From NCBI RefSeq assembly GCF_900156265.1, contig NZ_FTNE01000006.1, positions 71,348-135,347 of the forward strand: a stretch of DNA of 64,000 bases. The letters are read 5' to 3'. Below are positions 17,293-26,702 of the stretch, in pieces (the first letter of the stretch is position 1; each line of letters begins with the position of its first letter). The notes under the pieces are model-generated. The model searched no databases. It was given only the letters and a program-made list of their open reading frames with translations, and was not told where the DNA came from. The stretch is from Acidiphilium rubrum. Lineage in GTDB: Bacteria > Pseudomonadota > Alphaproteobacteria > Acetobacterales > Acetobacteraceae. Made by a program: the position numbers and the translations under genes.

Positions 17293-20058
17293 CTACAAAT
17301 TCGGCGGCGCAAAGAACGCGGCGACCGAGGCTACCGTTTCGGCGAGGCCGATCCGCTGCACGATCACGTCCGGCGGAAATGCTGACTCCAGGCGCGAGGG
17401 AAACGCCCGGTCGAGCAGGACGAACACGCCGCGGTCGCTCGCGCGGCGGATCAGCCGGCCGAATCCCTGGCGCAGGCGGAGGCGGACGATGGCGTCGTCA
17501 TAGGCTTTGGCATCGCCATCCGCGAGATGGGCGCGGCGGACCCGGTGCAGAATATCCGGCCGCGGCCAGGGTGTGCGCTCGAACACCACCAGGCGCAGGG
17601 CGTTGCCGGGGACATCGACGCCATCGCGCATCGCATCCGTGCCTAACAGACAGGCATTCTGCTCGGCCCGGAACACATCGACCAGCGTGGCATTGTTCAT
17701 GACATCGACATGCTGGGCATAGAGCGGAATGTTTTCCGCCTCCAGCGCCGGCGCGATGCGGGACTGGACGGCGCGCAGGCGCGAAATCGCGGTGAACAGA
17801 CCCAGCGCGCCGCCGCCCGATGCCAGGAACAGGGCGCGGAAGGCGGCGGCCAGACCTTCGATATTGTCGCGCGGGGCATCGCGCACCACGAAAATGCGGG
17901 TCTGGGCCGGATAGTCGAACGGCGAGGCGAAGCCGGCGCGGATTGCGGGGTTGGGCAGATAACGGGCACCGCTGCGCGCTTCGGCGCCGCGCCAGCCGGC
18001 TTCGGGCGCGGCCTCGCTCGCGTTGTCGCGCAGCGTGGCGGATGTGATCAGCAGGCCATGGGCGGGTGTGGCGACGATTTCGGCGAACGCTTCGGTGGGG
18101 TCGAGCAGATGCGAGAGCAGCGCCGCATCGCGCCCCAGGCGGATGAACAGCACGTTGCGCGGCCGCTCGCCGGGCGCGGGCGGTGCAGCGCTGGTCGCGG
18201 CCAGCATGCGCCGCCAGGCGGCCAGTTGATCGAGCGCGCGGCGGCGCAGGCTGCGCGCCATCGCCTCGATCCGCTGGCGGTCGCGCTCTTCGATTGTGGC
18301 GGCTTCCTCATCGAGGCGTGCCAGCAACCGCTCGCGGATGGCCTTGAGGGGTGTTTCGAGCCGGGCGAGGGCGCGTTCCAGCGCCGCCGCCGCATCGGCC
18401 AAGGCGGGTTCGACCGGGTGCAGATCGACCTCGAAATCGAGGCTGGATTCGCGGTCGGCCGGTTTGGCGCGGGCGCGCGCCTGGGTGACCAGTGCGCTGA
18501 GGAACGCCTCGGCCGTGCCGGTGCCGATACTGTCGAGTTCGACGCCGCCGGCGGCGCCGAGGCGGGCGAAAAACGCCGATCCGGGCAACACGCGTGCTGC
18601 GATCAGCGCCGCCTCCAGCGGTGCTGCCAGGGTTTCATCGGCCTCGACCAGATCGGCGATCCGCGGCGCGATGCCGCGCGCGCGTGAGCGGCCACCCTCG
18701 GCCCCCAGCAGCCAGCGCCGCAACTCCGCCATTTCGATGCCGGATAATTCGGCCGAAAAGGCGGAATCGGCGGCATCGAACAGATGATGCCCCTCATCGA
18801 ACACGTAGCGGGTCGGCACGCTGTTATCATCGAGCCCGCCCCACACCGCCTGCGCCATCACCAGGGCATGGTTGGCGATCACGAGGTCGGCGCCGCGCGC
18901 GCGGCGGATCACGTGCTCGATCGTGCAGCGCTTGAAATGCGGGCAGGCACCGTGGATGCATTCGCCGCGCCGGTCGGCAATCTGGGGCAGCAGCGCGGTG
19001 CCGAACAATTCGGCAAACCAGCCCGGCAGGTCGCCGCCCGCGACGTCGTGATCGTTTGACACCAGCGCCCAGCGGGCGATCAGCCCGAGGGCGACCAGAT
19101 TCGCCCCGGCATTGTTCACCGCGTCCTCGTAATTGAGCAGGCAGAGGTAATTTTCGCGCCCCTTGCGCAGCACCACGCGGTTGCGCAGCTTGACCGGGTC
19201 CGGCTCCAGCCGCGCCAGTTCCTGCTCGATCTGGCGCTGCAAATGGCGCGTGTAGGTCGAAATCCAGACGGCACCCTGGTTGCGCTCGGCCCAGAGCGAG
19301 GCCGGTGCGAGGTAGCCGAGCGTCTTGCCCGTGCCGGTACCCGCCTCGGCCAGCACGCAATGCGGCGCGCCCTCGGTCGCGGCCGGGGCGAACGCGGCGG
19401 TTGCGGCGGATGCATAATCCGATTGCGCCGGGCGCTGCTCCGCTTGATCGCCCAGCAGATCGGCCAGCCGGGCGCGGGCCGCATCCGGCGCCACCGCGAA
19501 CGAGGATGGCGGCGGGCGGGGTGCCTCATCCTCCCATTCCGGCAGGATCGACCACAGGCGCAACAACGCCCGGTCGGGCCGGGCCGCTGCATCGTCGAGC
19601 GCCGCCGCTACCGCTTTGGCCCAGGGCCATCCGGCGCTGCCCATCAGCGCCGCAAGCCCGGCGGCGTGACGGTTCATGCGCAGGGTTCTGCCCTGGGCCA
19701 GCCTGGTCAATAAGGCGCTGGCGAAATCGGGCAGCATCGCCGCGGCGGCCTCGATGGTCTGCGGCGGTTCCATGTCGAGCGCGCGGGCGAGGGCCGCGGG
19801 GGTGGGGGCCAAGGGCTGTGCGGGCATGACGAAGGCGAACAGTTCCAGCAGATCGAGTGTGCGCAGCGTGGTGCCGAGACGCTTGAGCGTCGCCGGCGCA
19901 TGGATCACGATCGGTGGTGGCAATCCGCGCAAGGCGGCCCGCGCCGCTTCGGCATCGAGCGTAAGCAACTCGCCCTCGGCCGTCAGGATGGCGGCACGGC
20001 CATGGGCCGTCACCAGCGACGGCGCATCGGGCAGCAACAATCGCGGCGGGACGTTCAT
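17293..20058 (-). CDS. DinG-like superfamily 2 DNA helicase
   Basis: A 921-residue protein with the iron-sulfur helicase architecture of DinG/XPD. Motif I is AEAGTGTGKTLGYLAPA near residue 240, the DEAH-type box is FDEGHHLF near 419, and motif VI (LRQGFGRLIRR) is near the C-terminus. Four cysteines between motifs I and II (one in NYLCLLNYE near 306, then three in GECIHGACPHFKRCT near 365-377) match the 4Fe-4S ligands. DinG unwinds 5'-3' and resolves R-loops and G-quadruplexes. The roughly 200-residue N-terminal extension has no recognised domain. No LexA box is seen before the gene. Confidence 0.92.
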   Translation of the reverse strand: MNVPPRLLLPDAPSLVTAHGRAAILTAEGELLTLDAEAARAALRGLPPPIVIHAPATLKRLGTTLRTLDLLELFAFVMPAQPLAPTPAALARALDMEPPQTIEAAAAMLPDFASALLTRLAQGRTLRMNRHAAGLAALMGSAGWPWAKAVAAALDDAAARPDRALLRLWSILPEWEDEAPRPPPSSFAVAPDAARARLADLLGDQAEQRPAQSDYASAATAAFAPAATEGAPHCVLAEAGTGTGKTLGYLAPASLWAERNQGAVWISTYTRHLQRQIEQELARLEPDPVKLRNRVVLRKGRENYLCLLNYEDAVNNAGANLVALGLIARWALVSNDHDVAGGDLPGWFAELFGTALLPQIADRRGECIHGACPHFKRCTIEHVIRRARGADLVIANHALVMAQAVWGGLDDNSVPTRYVFDEGHHLFDAADSAFSAELSGIEMAELRRWLLGAEGGRSRARGIAPRIADLVEADETLAAPLEAALIAARVLPGSAFFARLGAAGGVELDSIGTGTAEAFLSALVTQARARAKPADRESSLDFEVDLHPVEPALADAAAALERALARLETPLKAIRERLLARLDEEAATIEERDRQRIEAMARSLRRRALDQLAAWRRMLAATSAAPPAPGERPRNVLFIRLGRDAALLSHLLDPTEAFAEIVATPAHGLLITSATLRDNASEAAPEAGWRGAEARSGARYLPNPAIRAGFASPFDYPAQTRIFVVRDAPRDNIEGLAAAFRALFLASGGGALGLFTAISRLRAVQSRIAPALEAENIPLYAQHVDVMNNATLVDVFRAEQNACLLGTDAMRDGVDVPGNALRLVVFERTPWPRPDILHRVRRAHLADGDAKAYDDAIVRLRLRQGFGRLIRRASDRGVFVLLDRAFPSRLESAFPPDVIVQRIGLAETVASVAAFFAPPNL

Positions 20059-20116
20059 ACGCCGGGTTTAACGGTCTCGCGTGATAATACCAACCGGCGT
20101 GTGGGGGACGCGGGGA

Positions 20117-20752
20117 TCAGTGTTGCAGTGAGGCGATGATGGCTTCGAACATGGGTGTGGTGAGCCGGCCGGTGTTGGTATTGAGTCGTGAGACGTGGAA
20201 GCTATCGGTGAGGGTTATGCCGTTTGGCAGGATTGTTGTGGTGCCGTGGGCGAATTTTGCGAAGCCTGGCTTCAGTCCGAACGCGCGCAGGCTGGCCTGG
20301 TGTGCGATGCCGCCCAGGGCGAGGATTGCGCGCAGGTTCGGCATGCGGGCGATTTCGGCCTGGAGGAATTGGTTGCAGGTGGCGATTTCGGCGGGTAGCG
20401 GTTTGTTTTCCGGCGGCACGCAGCGGACGGCGTTGATGATGCGGCAGTTGTGCAGGGTGAGCCCGTCATCGGGCCGCTCGTGGTACTGGCCGGTGGCGAA
20501 GCCGTATTTCAGGAGGGTTTCGTAGAGGAGTTTGCCGGCGAAATCGCCGGTGAAGGGCCGGCCGGTGCGGTTGGCGCCGCGCACGCCTGGTGCGAGCCCG
20601 ACGATGAGCAGGCGCGCATCGGTATCGCCGAAGCATGGTACCGGCGCGTTATGCCAATCGGGGAATTTTTGGCGGTTTTCGGTGCGAAACGCGGCGAGGC
20701 GCGGGCAGAGCGGGCAGTTTTTTGCCGGTTCTGCGCCGGCCGCGGCGGGCAT
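20117..20752 (-). CDS. uracil-DNA glycosylase, family 5 (UDGb-like)
   Basis: A 211-residue iron-sulfur DNA glycosylase. Motif 1 reads GLAPGVRGANRTGRPFTGDF, the family-5 type in which the usual catalytic polar residue of motif 1 is absent. Four cysteines are placed as 4Fe-4S ligands: Cys13 and Cys16 in NCPLCPRL, one in VRCVPPENKP and one in EIATCNQFL. It removes uracil and related deaminated bases. The ATG at 20752 lies 7 bp after the NYN stop; a frame extending to 20878 overlaps the NYN gene and lacks conservation. It is co-transcribed with the NYN gene. Confidence 0.92.
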   Translation of the reverse strand: MPAAAGAEPAKNCPLCPRLAAFRTENRQKFPDWHNAPVPCFGDTDARLLIVGLAPGVRGANRTGRPFTGDFAGKLLYETLLKYGFATGQYHERPDDGLTLHNCRIINAVRCVPPENKPLPAEIATCNQFLQAEIARMPNLRAILALGGIAHQASLRAFGLKPGFAKFAHGTTTILPNGITLTDSFHVSRLNTNTGRLTTPMFEAIIASLQH

Positions 20753-20759
20753 GGCGGGA

Positions 20760-21332
20760 TTATTCGACTTCGACCTCAGCGCGCTGCGGGCGTTGGCGGG
20801 GCTCGGTCTGGCGGCGGGTGAAATCGCCGGCGATGTCGGATAGTTCAACAAATTGGTCTGCCTGCCGACGCAGTTCATCGGCGATCATCGGCGGTGCGGT
20901 CTTGATGGTCGAGACCACCGATACGCGCACGCCGCGCCGTTGGACCGCTTCGACCAGGCGGCGGAAGTCCGAATCGCCGGAAAACAGGATCGCGTGGTCG
21001 ATGTGCGGCGCCATTTCGAGCATATCGATCGCGAGTTCGATATCCATGTTGCCTTTGACCCGGCGCCGGCCTGCACCATCGGTGAATTCCTTGGCGGGCT
21101 TGGTCACCAATGTATAGCCGTTATAGGCCAGCCAGTCGGTCAAAGGTTTGAGCGGCGAATATTCTTCGGTGTCGAGCAGTGCGGAGTAGTAATACGCGCG
21201 AATCAGGTTGACGTTACCAAAAAAATCGAGAAGTCGACGGTAATCGACGTCAAATCCCACGGCACGAGAGGCTGCGTATAGATTGGCACCATCGATAAAC
21301 AGAGCGGTCTTTTCGTGAGGGAGTAGACGCAT
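20760..21332 (-). CDS. NYN domain (LabA-like) protein
   Basis: A 190-residue protein of the PIN/NYN nuclease fold. Acidic metal-binding residues are visible in ALFIDGANLY near residue 14, NMDIELAIDML near 95 and AILFSGDSDFRRLVEA near 115. LabA/DUF88 proteins are thought to act as RNases or regulators. A charged C-terminus follows from about residue 165. The gene heads a two-gene operon with the uracil-DNA glycosylase and is divergent from folK across a 105-bp gap with an AT-rich palindrome. Confidence 0.9.
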   Translation of the reverse strand: MRLLPHEKTALFIDGANLYAASRAVGFDVDYRRLLDFFGNVNLIRAYYYSALLDTEEYSPLKPLTDWLAYNGYTLVTKPAKEFTDGAGRRRVKGNMDIELAIDMLEMAPHIDHAILFSGDSDFRRLVEAVQRRGVRVSVVSTIKTAPPMIADELRRQADQFVELSDIAGDFTRRQTEPRQRPQRAEVEVE

Positions 21333-21364
21333 GGGCGGAACCTTCCGAATCGCAGAAAATTTAA

Positions 21365-21381
21365 ATATTCAAGTTGAATAT
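21365..21381. promoter_or_regulatory. 17-bp palindrome between the NYN gene and folK
   Basis: ATATTCAA and TTGAATAT surround a single G. The element is perfectly symmetric, AT-rich in a GC-rich genome, 32 bp before the NYN ATG and 56 bp before the folK ATG, so a bound dimer could control both genes. Confidence 0.5.
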
Positions 21382-21437
21382 CGATATGGTGGCCATTCGT
21401 TTACGCGAAATTGTCTTGAAGGTACAGGGTAGAAATA

Positions 21438-21938
21438 ATGCTGCTGATCGCCATCGGTGCGAATCTGCCGGGCGCTGAGGGCGGTTCGCCGCGCACGACC
21501 TGCGATCAGGCGGTGCATGCGCTGCGAAACCTGCCGGACATTCGGTTCGTCGCTCTCTCGGCGTGGTACCGCAGCGCGCCGGTGCCACGCGACGATGGCC
21601 AGCCTGATTATTGCAACGGCGTCGTTCGGTTTGAGGGCGAGCCCGATCCCGCCTGGCTGCTGGCATCGCTCCACAAGATCGAGGCGAAATTCGGCCGCAC
21701 GCGCAGTGTTGCCAATGCGGCCCGCACGCTCGATCTGGACTTGATCGACTGCAATGGCATCGTCAGCACGGGGGCGTCCTTGGTGTTGCCGCACCCGCGT
21801 GCTCAGCTGCGGCCGTTCGTGCTGCAACCTATTCTTGATATCGCGCCCGATTGGGTGCATCCTGGGTTCGATTTGACGGCAGCCGCGCTGCTAGCGGCGC
21901 TGCCCCAGCCCGCTGCGGGGTCCATGATGCCGTGGTAA
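21438..21938 (+). CDS. folK: 2-amino-4-hydroxy-6-hydroxymethyldihydropteridine pyrophosphokinase
   Basis: A 166-residue enzyme of folate synthesis that transfers pyrophosphate from ATP to hydroxymethyl-dihydropterin. Family motifs are present: IAIGANLPG at the start, SAWYRSAPV, DYCNGVV, the loop KIEAKFGRTRS and the metal and ATP motif ARTLDLDLI. The length is usual. It precedes rpoZ by about 110 bp and stands apart from other fol genes. Confidence 0.96.
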   Translation: MLLIAIGANLPGAEGGSPRTTCDQAVHALRNLPDIRFVALSAWYRSAPVPRDDGQPDYCNGVVRFEGEPDPAWLLASLHKIEAKFGRTRSVANAARTLDLDLIDCNGIVSTGASLVLPHPRAQLRPFVLQPILDIAPDWVHPGFDLTAAALLAALPQPAAGSMMPW

Positions 21939-22049
21939 TTGTTGCTGCGCATGAACTTCGGTTGCGCTGCAGCGTGCCGTCTGCTAGATATTTTGGTTGA
22001 AGTATTGGGTTATGCGCCGCTGAGCGCATGATAAATGGAGTTAGTTGTC

Positions 22050-22460
22050 ATGGCACGCGTTACCGTCGAAGATTGCATCGAGCAGATCCCGAACCGGTTC
22101 GAATTGGTTTTGCTGGCCGCCCAGCGCGCCCGCAACCTCGCGCGCGGTGCCGCCATTACGATCGATCGTGACAACGATAAAAACCCTGTGGTCGCGCTGC
22201 GCGAGATTGCCGATGTTTCGGTCGATTTCGGCGGGCTGGAGCAGGATTTGATCAAATCGCTCTCGCGCGTGCCCGATCCGGAACCGATCGACGAGGAAGT
22301 GCAGGATCTTATTCCGACCGATCAGAATATTTTTGGCTTGCAGGACGTCTCCGCCGAGGAGGAAGCCGCAGCGCTTGCCGCCGAATCCGAGGAGATGACG
22401 TCCGAGGATATCGCGGCCGCGATCGAAGCGGAGCTTGGCGGCGGGCGTCCGCGCCGCTGA
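22050..22460 (+). CDS. rpoZ: DNA-directed RNA polymerase omega subunit
   Basis: A 136-residue protein. The N-terminal half is the conserved omega fold ([20 protein letters not shown], then [13 protein letters not shown] and [10 protein letters not shown]). The acidic C-terminal tail (about 85-136) is typical of alphaproteobacterial omega. The ATG at 22050 is chosen from the conserved start and the GGAG upstream. It is followed directly by the (p)ppGpp synthetase gene, a conserved pair; omega forms one of the ppGpp sites of RNA polymerase. Confidence 0.97.
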   Translation: MARVTVEDCIEQIPNRFELVLLAAQRARNLARGAAITIDRDNDKNPVVALREIADVSVDFGGLEQDLIKSLSRVPDPEPIDEEVQDLIPTDQNIFGLQDVSAEEEAAALAAESEEMTSEDIAAAIEAELGGGRPRR

Positions 22461-22476
22461 TCCGAGCCCGCACTCA

Positions 22477-24750
22477 ATGGCCGTGCGGCGCGCCGGGATG
22501 GGGTTGAACCAGCCCGCCGCCGCGCCGGATGGCATTGCGACCGGACCGGGCGTGTTTCACGACGCCGTCCTGCCCCTGCTGAGCCGGATTGGCAGTTATG
22601 ATGCCAAGATCGATCCCGTCTTGATCGATCAGGCCTATACGATCGCCGCCGAGGCGCACGCCGCCCAGACCCGGGAAAACGGCGATCCTTATATTACCCA
22701 TCCGCTCGCCGTCGCCGATATTCTGGCCGGCTACCGACTCGATGGCGACAGCATTATCACCGCCCTGCTGCACGATGTGATCGAGGATACCAAGGTCACG
22801 CTGCCGGCGCTGCAATCGCGGTTCGGTGCCGAGGTGGCCGGGCTGGTCGATGGCGTGACCAAGCTCACGCGGCTGGAATTGCAATCGGACCGCACGAAGC
22901 AGGCGGAAAATTTCCGCAAGCTGGTGCTTGCGATGAGCAAGGACATCAGGGTCCTGCTCGTCAAACTGGCGGATCGGCTGCACAATATGCGCACCATCCA
23001 TTTCATGCGCGAGCCGGAGCGCCGGGCGCGCATTGCGCGCGAGACCATGGAAATCTATGCGCCGCTCGCCGAACGCATCGGCATGGACCGTGTGAAGACC
23101 GAACTGCAGAACCTGTCGTTCGCCGTGCTCGACCCGGAGGCTTATGATTCGATCCAGGCGCGGATGAATTTCCTGCGCGGTCAGGGTGCGGACGTGATCG
23201 ACGAGGTGCGTGCCGAATTGCTGCGGATTTTTGCGGCCGCCGGTGTCGAGGTGATCGATATTTCCGGCCGTGAGAAATCGATCTTTTCGATCTGGGAGAA
23301 GATGCAGCGGCGCAATGTCGCGTTCGAGCAATTGTCCGACATCATGGCGTTCCGCATTCTGGTGCCGTCGCGCGAGCAATGTTATGTGGCGCTCGGTGCG
23401 ATTCACGCCGCGTTCCCGGTGATCGCGGGCCGGTTCAAGGACTATATCTCGACGCCCAAGGCGAACCATTACCAGTCGCTGCATACCGGCGTCACCTTGC
23501 GCCACCCGCGCAATCAGAAGATCGAATTGCAGATCCGCACGCCGGACATGCACGCCATTGCGGAAAACGGCGTCGCCGCGCATTGGGTCTATAAGCAGGA
23601 AGACGCATCACCCGCCGACGTGAAGCAATTCCGCTGGGTGCAGGATTTGCTCGAGATTCTGGAGAACTCGGCGGCCCCCGATGAATTCCTGGAAAACACC
23701 AAGCTCGAACTCTATCAGGACCAGGTCTTCTGCTTCACGCCGAAGGGCCAGCTGATCCAGTTGCCGCGCGGGGCCACCGCGGTCGATTTCGCTTACGCGG
23801 TTCACTCGCAGATCGGCGATACCTGCGTCGGCGCGCGGATCAACGGAAGGTTGATGCCGCTGCGCTATGAATTGCAGAACGGCGATCAGGTCGAGATTCT
23901 CACCGCGCGCGGCGGCACGCCTTCGCCATCGTGGGAGCGCTTCGTCGTCACCGGCAAAGCGCGCGCGCGCATCCGCCGCTTTCTGGCCAGCCAGGTCCGC
24001 GAACAGAACCGCGATCAGGGCAAGGCGGCGCTGGCCAAGGCGTTTCGCCAGGACGGGGTGGATGGTTCGGAAAAAGTGCTGGACGGCGCTTTGAAAGCGC
24101 TGAAACAGGCCAGCCTCGATGATCTCTACGTCGCGGTCGGCACCGGTAATCTGGGCGCGAAGGACGTGGTGCAGGCGATCTACCCCGAACTGCGGGAAAC
24201 CCGGCCCTCGCGCATTGTCCCTGGTATGCTTGCGCGCCCGGCCCGGCCGCCGGCACGCTCGAACGAACTGCCGCTGACCGGGTTGATCTCCGGCATGGAG
24301 GTTCATTACGCCGGCTGCTGCCATCCGCTGCCGGGCGATAAGATCGTTGGCATCATCGCGACCGGCAAGGGTGTGACGATCCACGCCCGCGACTGCATGA
24401 CGCTGGAAACCTTCGCCACCACGCCGGAACGCTTCATCGATGTCGATTGGGATTACGCGCAGCTCGGCCAGGCGAAGGACGGCGGCAAGGATGGTGCTGG
24501 GCGCGACCGGCCGTTCACCGGGCGGATCAGCGTGATTGCCGCCAACGCCGCCAATGCGGTCGCCAACCTCGCCAACGCTGTCTCCAAACAGGACGGTGCC
24601 ATCGCGAATTTGAAGATCGTGCATCGTCAGCAGGATTTTTTCGAATGCCTCATGGATGTCGAAGTGCGCGACCTGCGGCACCTGTCGCAGGTGATTGCGG
24701 GGTTGCGGGCGGCGGGCGGGGTGGCGCAGGTGGATCGGGCGCGGACGTGA
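22477..24750 (+). CDS. rsh: bifunctional (p)ppGpp synthetase/hydrolase
   Basis: A RelA/SpoT homologue of about 757 residues. The HD hydrolase domain has [12 protein letters not shown] near residue 97; the synthetase domain has [19 protein letters not shown]; a TGS domain follows with [25 protein letters not shown], then a conserved Cys-containing [12 protein letters not shown] segment and a C-terminal ACT domain. Both catalytic centres look intact, so the enzyme should make and degrade the alarmone. The start is uncertain: the frame opens at 22435 inside rpoZ; 22477 and 22498 are the first ATGs after it. A half hairpin repeat follows the stop. Confidence 0.95.
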   Translation: MAVRRAGMGLNQPAAAPDGIATGPGVFHDAVLPLLSRIGSYDAKIDPVLIDQAYTIAAEAHAAQTRENGDPYITHPLAVADILAGYRLDGDSIITALLHDVIEDTKVTLPALQSRFGAEVAGLVDGVTKLTRLELQSDRTKQAENFRKLVLAMSKDIRVLLVKLADRLHNMRTIHFMREPERRARIARETMEIYAPLAERIGMDRVKTELQNLSFAVLDPEAYDSIQARMNFLRGQGADVIDEVRAELLRIFAAAGVEVIDISGREKSIFSIWEKMQRRNVAFEQLSDIMAFRILVPSREQCYVALGAIHAAFPVIAGRFKDYISTPKANHYQSLHTGVTLRHPRNQKIELQIRTPDMHAIAENGVAAHWVYKQEDASPADVKQFRWVQDLLEILENSAAPDEFLENTKLELYQDQVFCFTPKGQLIQLPRGATAVDFAYAVHSQIGDTCVGARINGRLMPLRYELQNGDQVEILTARGGTPSPSWERFVVTGKARARIRRFLASQVREQNRDQGKAALAKAFRQDGVDGSEKVLDGALKALKQASLDDLYVAVGTGNLGAKDVVQAIYPELRETRPSRIVPGMLARPARPPARSNELPLTGLISGMEVHYAGCCHPLPGDKIVGIIATGKGVTIHARDCMTLETFATTPERFIDVDWDYAQLGQAKDGGKDGAGRDRPFTGRISVIAANAANAVANLANAVSKQDGAIANLKIVHRQQDFFECLMDVEVRDLRHLSQVIAGLRAAGGVAQVDRART

Positions 24751-24751
24751 G

Positions 24752-24805
24752 GGGAAGGCAAGACGACTTCTTTTTTGTAAAAAAGACGCAAAAAACTTTT
24801 GTTTG
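24752..24805 (+). repeat. half copy of hairpin repeat family, behind rsh
   Basis: Begins about 1 bp after the rsh stop: GAAGGCAAGACGACTTC, a CTTTTTTGTAAAAAAG hairpin and GCAAAAAACTTTTG. It resembles the left arm of the full elements. The right arm is missing and acpS starts 31 bp further on. Confidence 0.75.
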
Positions 24806-24835
24806 TTTGGTGTCGGGCTTTGTGGCGTTGTTGCC

Positions 24836-25240
24836 ATGATTGTCGGCATTGGTTCCGACCTTTGTGATATCCGGCGCATCGAGGAGACGCTGGCCCGCTT
24901 CGGCGATCGGTTCACCGGGCGTATCTTCACCGCAATCGAGCAACGGCGCGCCGAACGCCGGCCGCATCAGCGCGCATCGAGCTACGCCAAGCGGTTTGCC
25001 GCCAAGGAAGCTTGCGCGAAGGCGCTTGGCACCGGGTTTCGGCGCGGCGTGTTTTTCTCCGACCTCGGCGTGATCAATCTGCCCTCCGGCCAACCCACCA
25101 TGGCGCTCACCGGCGGGGCTGCGGTGCAGCTGGCGCGCTTGATTTTGCCGGGAAAGACGCCGTTTATCCACGTGTCGCTGACCGATGAATATCCCTACGC
25201 CTATGCGCATGTGATCATCGAGGCACGGGAAGGTACCTGA
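24836..25240 (+). CDS. acpS: holo-[acyl-carrier-protein] synthase
   Basis: A 134-residue phosphopantetheinyl transferase that loads ACP with 4'-phosphopantetheine from CoA. The metal-binding motifs are visible: [15 protein letters not shown] at the start and [17 protein letters not shown] in the middle. The ATG at 24836 begins the conserved strand; an open frame to 24695 reads through the hairpin repeat and is discarded. It is followed 4 bp later by the methyltransferase gene, so the two are probably cotranscribed. Confidence 0.96.
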   Translation: MIVGIGSDLCDIRRIEETLARFGDRFTGRIFTAIEQRRAERRPHQRASSYAKRFAAKEACAKALGTGFRRGVFFSDLGVINLPSGQPTMALTGGAAVQLARLILPGKTPFIHVSLTDEYPYAYAHVIIEAREGT

Positions 25241-25244
25241 ACCT

Positions 25245-26336
25245 ATGATCGAGTATGAAACGGTGCCGGCGGTTTGCCGGCATTTCGACGTTTGCGGCGG
25301 CTGTACCGAGCAGGATGTGCCACCGGCGCGCTACGCCGCGGCCAAGCGGGCGGCGCTGGTGGAGGCGCTGGCGCATGCCGGCTACCCCGATGCGCCGATC
25401 GCACCGCTCCTGCTCATTCCGATGGGCACGCGACGCCGAGTCGATTTCGCGGCGATGCGGGTTGCGGGCGCGGTTCGGCTCGGGTTTCACGCGGCGCGCT
25501 CGCGCGATGTGGTCGATATCACCGAATGCCCCCTGGCGCGGCCGGAGATTGCGGCCCTGATCGGCCCGCTGCGCGAGTTGCTCGGCAAGCTCGCCGGATT
25601 TCGCAAGACCGGCAGTGTGCTGATCAACGCGATCGATACCGGGCTCGATGTGTCGGTGGTGCTGGATGGCGAGGCGACGGCGGCGGATCGCTCCTGGCTG
25701 GTCGCTTTCGCCCGCGCCCACGGCCTTGCGCGCATCAGCCTGGGCGATGAACCCGTGCTCGTGGTGCATGCGATTACGCTCGATGTGGGCGGGTTGACCG
25801 TGGCACCGCCGCCGGGCGCCTTTCTGCAACCGACCCGCGAGGGTGAGGCTGCGATCCGCGCCGCCGTGATCGCCGGTCTGCCGGGCAGGCTGACCCGTAA
25901 ATCCCGCATCGTGGAGCTCTATGCCGGCATCGGCACGCTGACCGGTGCGATCGCCGCGCACGCGCGGGTTCACGCGGTCGAGGGCAGCAAACCGGCCTGC
26001 GCGGTCCTTGAAGCCGGTGCGCGACTTGCCGGGCTGAGCGGTAAAATCACCGTCGAAACCCGCGATCTGGCGCGCCGGCCGGTGACCGCCAAGGAATTCG
26101 CCGACGCCGCCGGGATTGTGCTCGACCCGCCGTTCGATGGCGCGGGGCCGCAGATGCGCGCGATCATCGAAGCGAAAATTCCGCGGGTGATCTATGTCAG
26201 TTGCAATCCCGAAGCGCTGGCGCGTGAGGCGAAATGGCTGCGCCAGGCTGGGTACGAGGTGCTGGCGGCCAGCCCGATCGATCAGTTTGCGGGGTCGGTT
26301 CATCTGGAGGCTGTGGTGGTGTTCGCGCTGGCGTGA
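25245..26336 (+). CDS. 23S rRNA (uracil-C5) methyltransferase, RlmD/TrmA family
   Basis: A 363-residue SAM-dependent RNA methyltransferase. Cysteines in CRHFDVCGGC (residues 11-20) are part of the RlmD-type iron-sulfur site; the SAM motif is VELYAGIGTLTGA; the proton-abstracting and catalytic region is DPPFDGAG and VSCNPEALARE, with the nucleophilic Cys near residue 320. The usual N-terminal TRAM domain is missing, as in many shorter alphaproteobacterial members. The likely target is U1939 of 23S rRNA or U54 of tRNA; the target is inferred. A full hairpin repeat begins at the stop. Confidence 0.9.
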   Translation: MIEYETVPAVCRHFDVCGGCTEQDVPPARYAAAKRAALVEALAHAGYPDAPIAPLLLIPMGTRRRVDFAAMRVAGAVRLGFHAARSRDVVDITECPLARPEIAALIGPLRELLGKLAGFRKTGSVLINAIDTGLDVSVVLDGEATAADRSWLVAFARAHGLARISLGDEPVLVVHAITLDVGGLTVAPPPGAFLQPTREGEAAIRAAVIAGLPGRLTRKSRIVELYAGIGTLTGAIAAHARVHAVEGSKPACAVLEAGARLAGLSGKITVETRDLARRPVTAKEFADAAGIVLDPPFDGAGPQMRAIIEAKIPRVIYVSCNPEALAREAKWLRQAGYEVLAASPIDQFAGSVHLEAVVVFALA

Positions 26337-26474
26337 GGAAGAGTCTTCTTTTTTGTGAACAAAAAGGAAGCAAAAAAACTTTGTTCATCTGGGCCGGTGG
26401 CGGTGAAAACGCCCGTGCCCCAGAGTCAAAAAGTTTTTTGCTTCTTTTTTACAAAAAAGAAGGACTTCCTTCCT
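26337..26474 (+). repeat. full copy of hairpin repeat family, behind the methyltransferase gene
   Basis: Symmetric element with three stems. The left hairpin (26345-26370) is CTTCTTTTTTGT with ACAAAAAGGAAG. A long stem pairs CAAAAAAACTTTGTTCATC (26371 on) with its complement before 26440, capped by GGCG-CGCC (26399-26413). The right hairpin (26441-26462) is CTTCTTTTTT with AAAAAAGAAG. Its outer ends GGAAGAGTC and GACTTCCTTCC are also roughly inverted. No coding potential or transposase is present. Confidence 0.85.
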
Positions 26475-26526
26475 ACTGCCCAACCCCCAAGTTGCACCCG
26501 CTCGGTAACGGTGTTATCGCTGGAAC

Positions 26527-26625
26527 ATGAGCGAAACGGTCTTCCGTTCCGAGATTTGCATCCGCCACGCGGCTTTGTCGCTGCGTGCCGCGATCGCGCT
26601 TCGACTTATTCACCCCTGGGCGTAA
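26527..26625 (+). CDS. candidate leader peptide upstream of leuA
   Basis: A 32-codon frame from ATG 26527 to TAA 26625, 77 bp before leuA. Nine of its codons are Leu, Ile or Val, with four Leu codons clustered in the second half (AALSLRAAIALRLIHPW). A short hairpin (CCGGG-N6-CCCGG, 26628-26643) starts just after the stop. Attenuation through branched-chain leader peptides is known for leu operons of proteobacteria. Ribosome site is weak and no clear terminator T-run follows, so the role is tentative. The remaining bases of the 366-bp gap 26337-26702 hold the repeat element. Confidence 0.4.
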   Translation: MSETVFRSEICIRHAALSLRAAIALRLIHPWA

Positions 26626-26702
26626 TTCCGGGCTGAAACCCGGCGCGCACAGGGGAGCCAGAGTTCGAACGCCTGAAAACCAGCACCGAAGCGAGACCCG
26701 CC

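Noticed and set aside
26337-26474. Insertion sequence or composite mobile element
   Set aside because: Inverted ends exist, but no transposase, no recognisable target duplication and no coding capacity; better treated as a hairpin repeat or terminator family.
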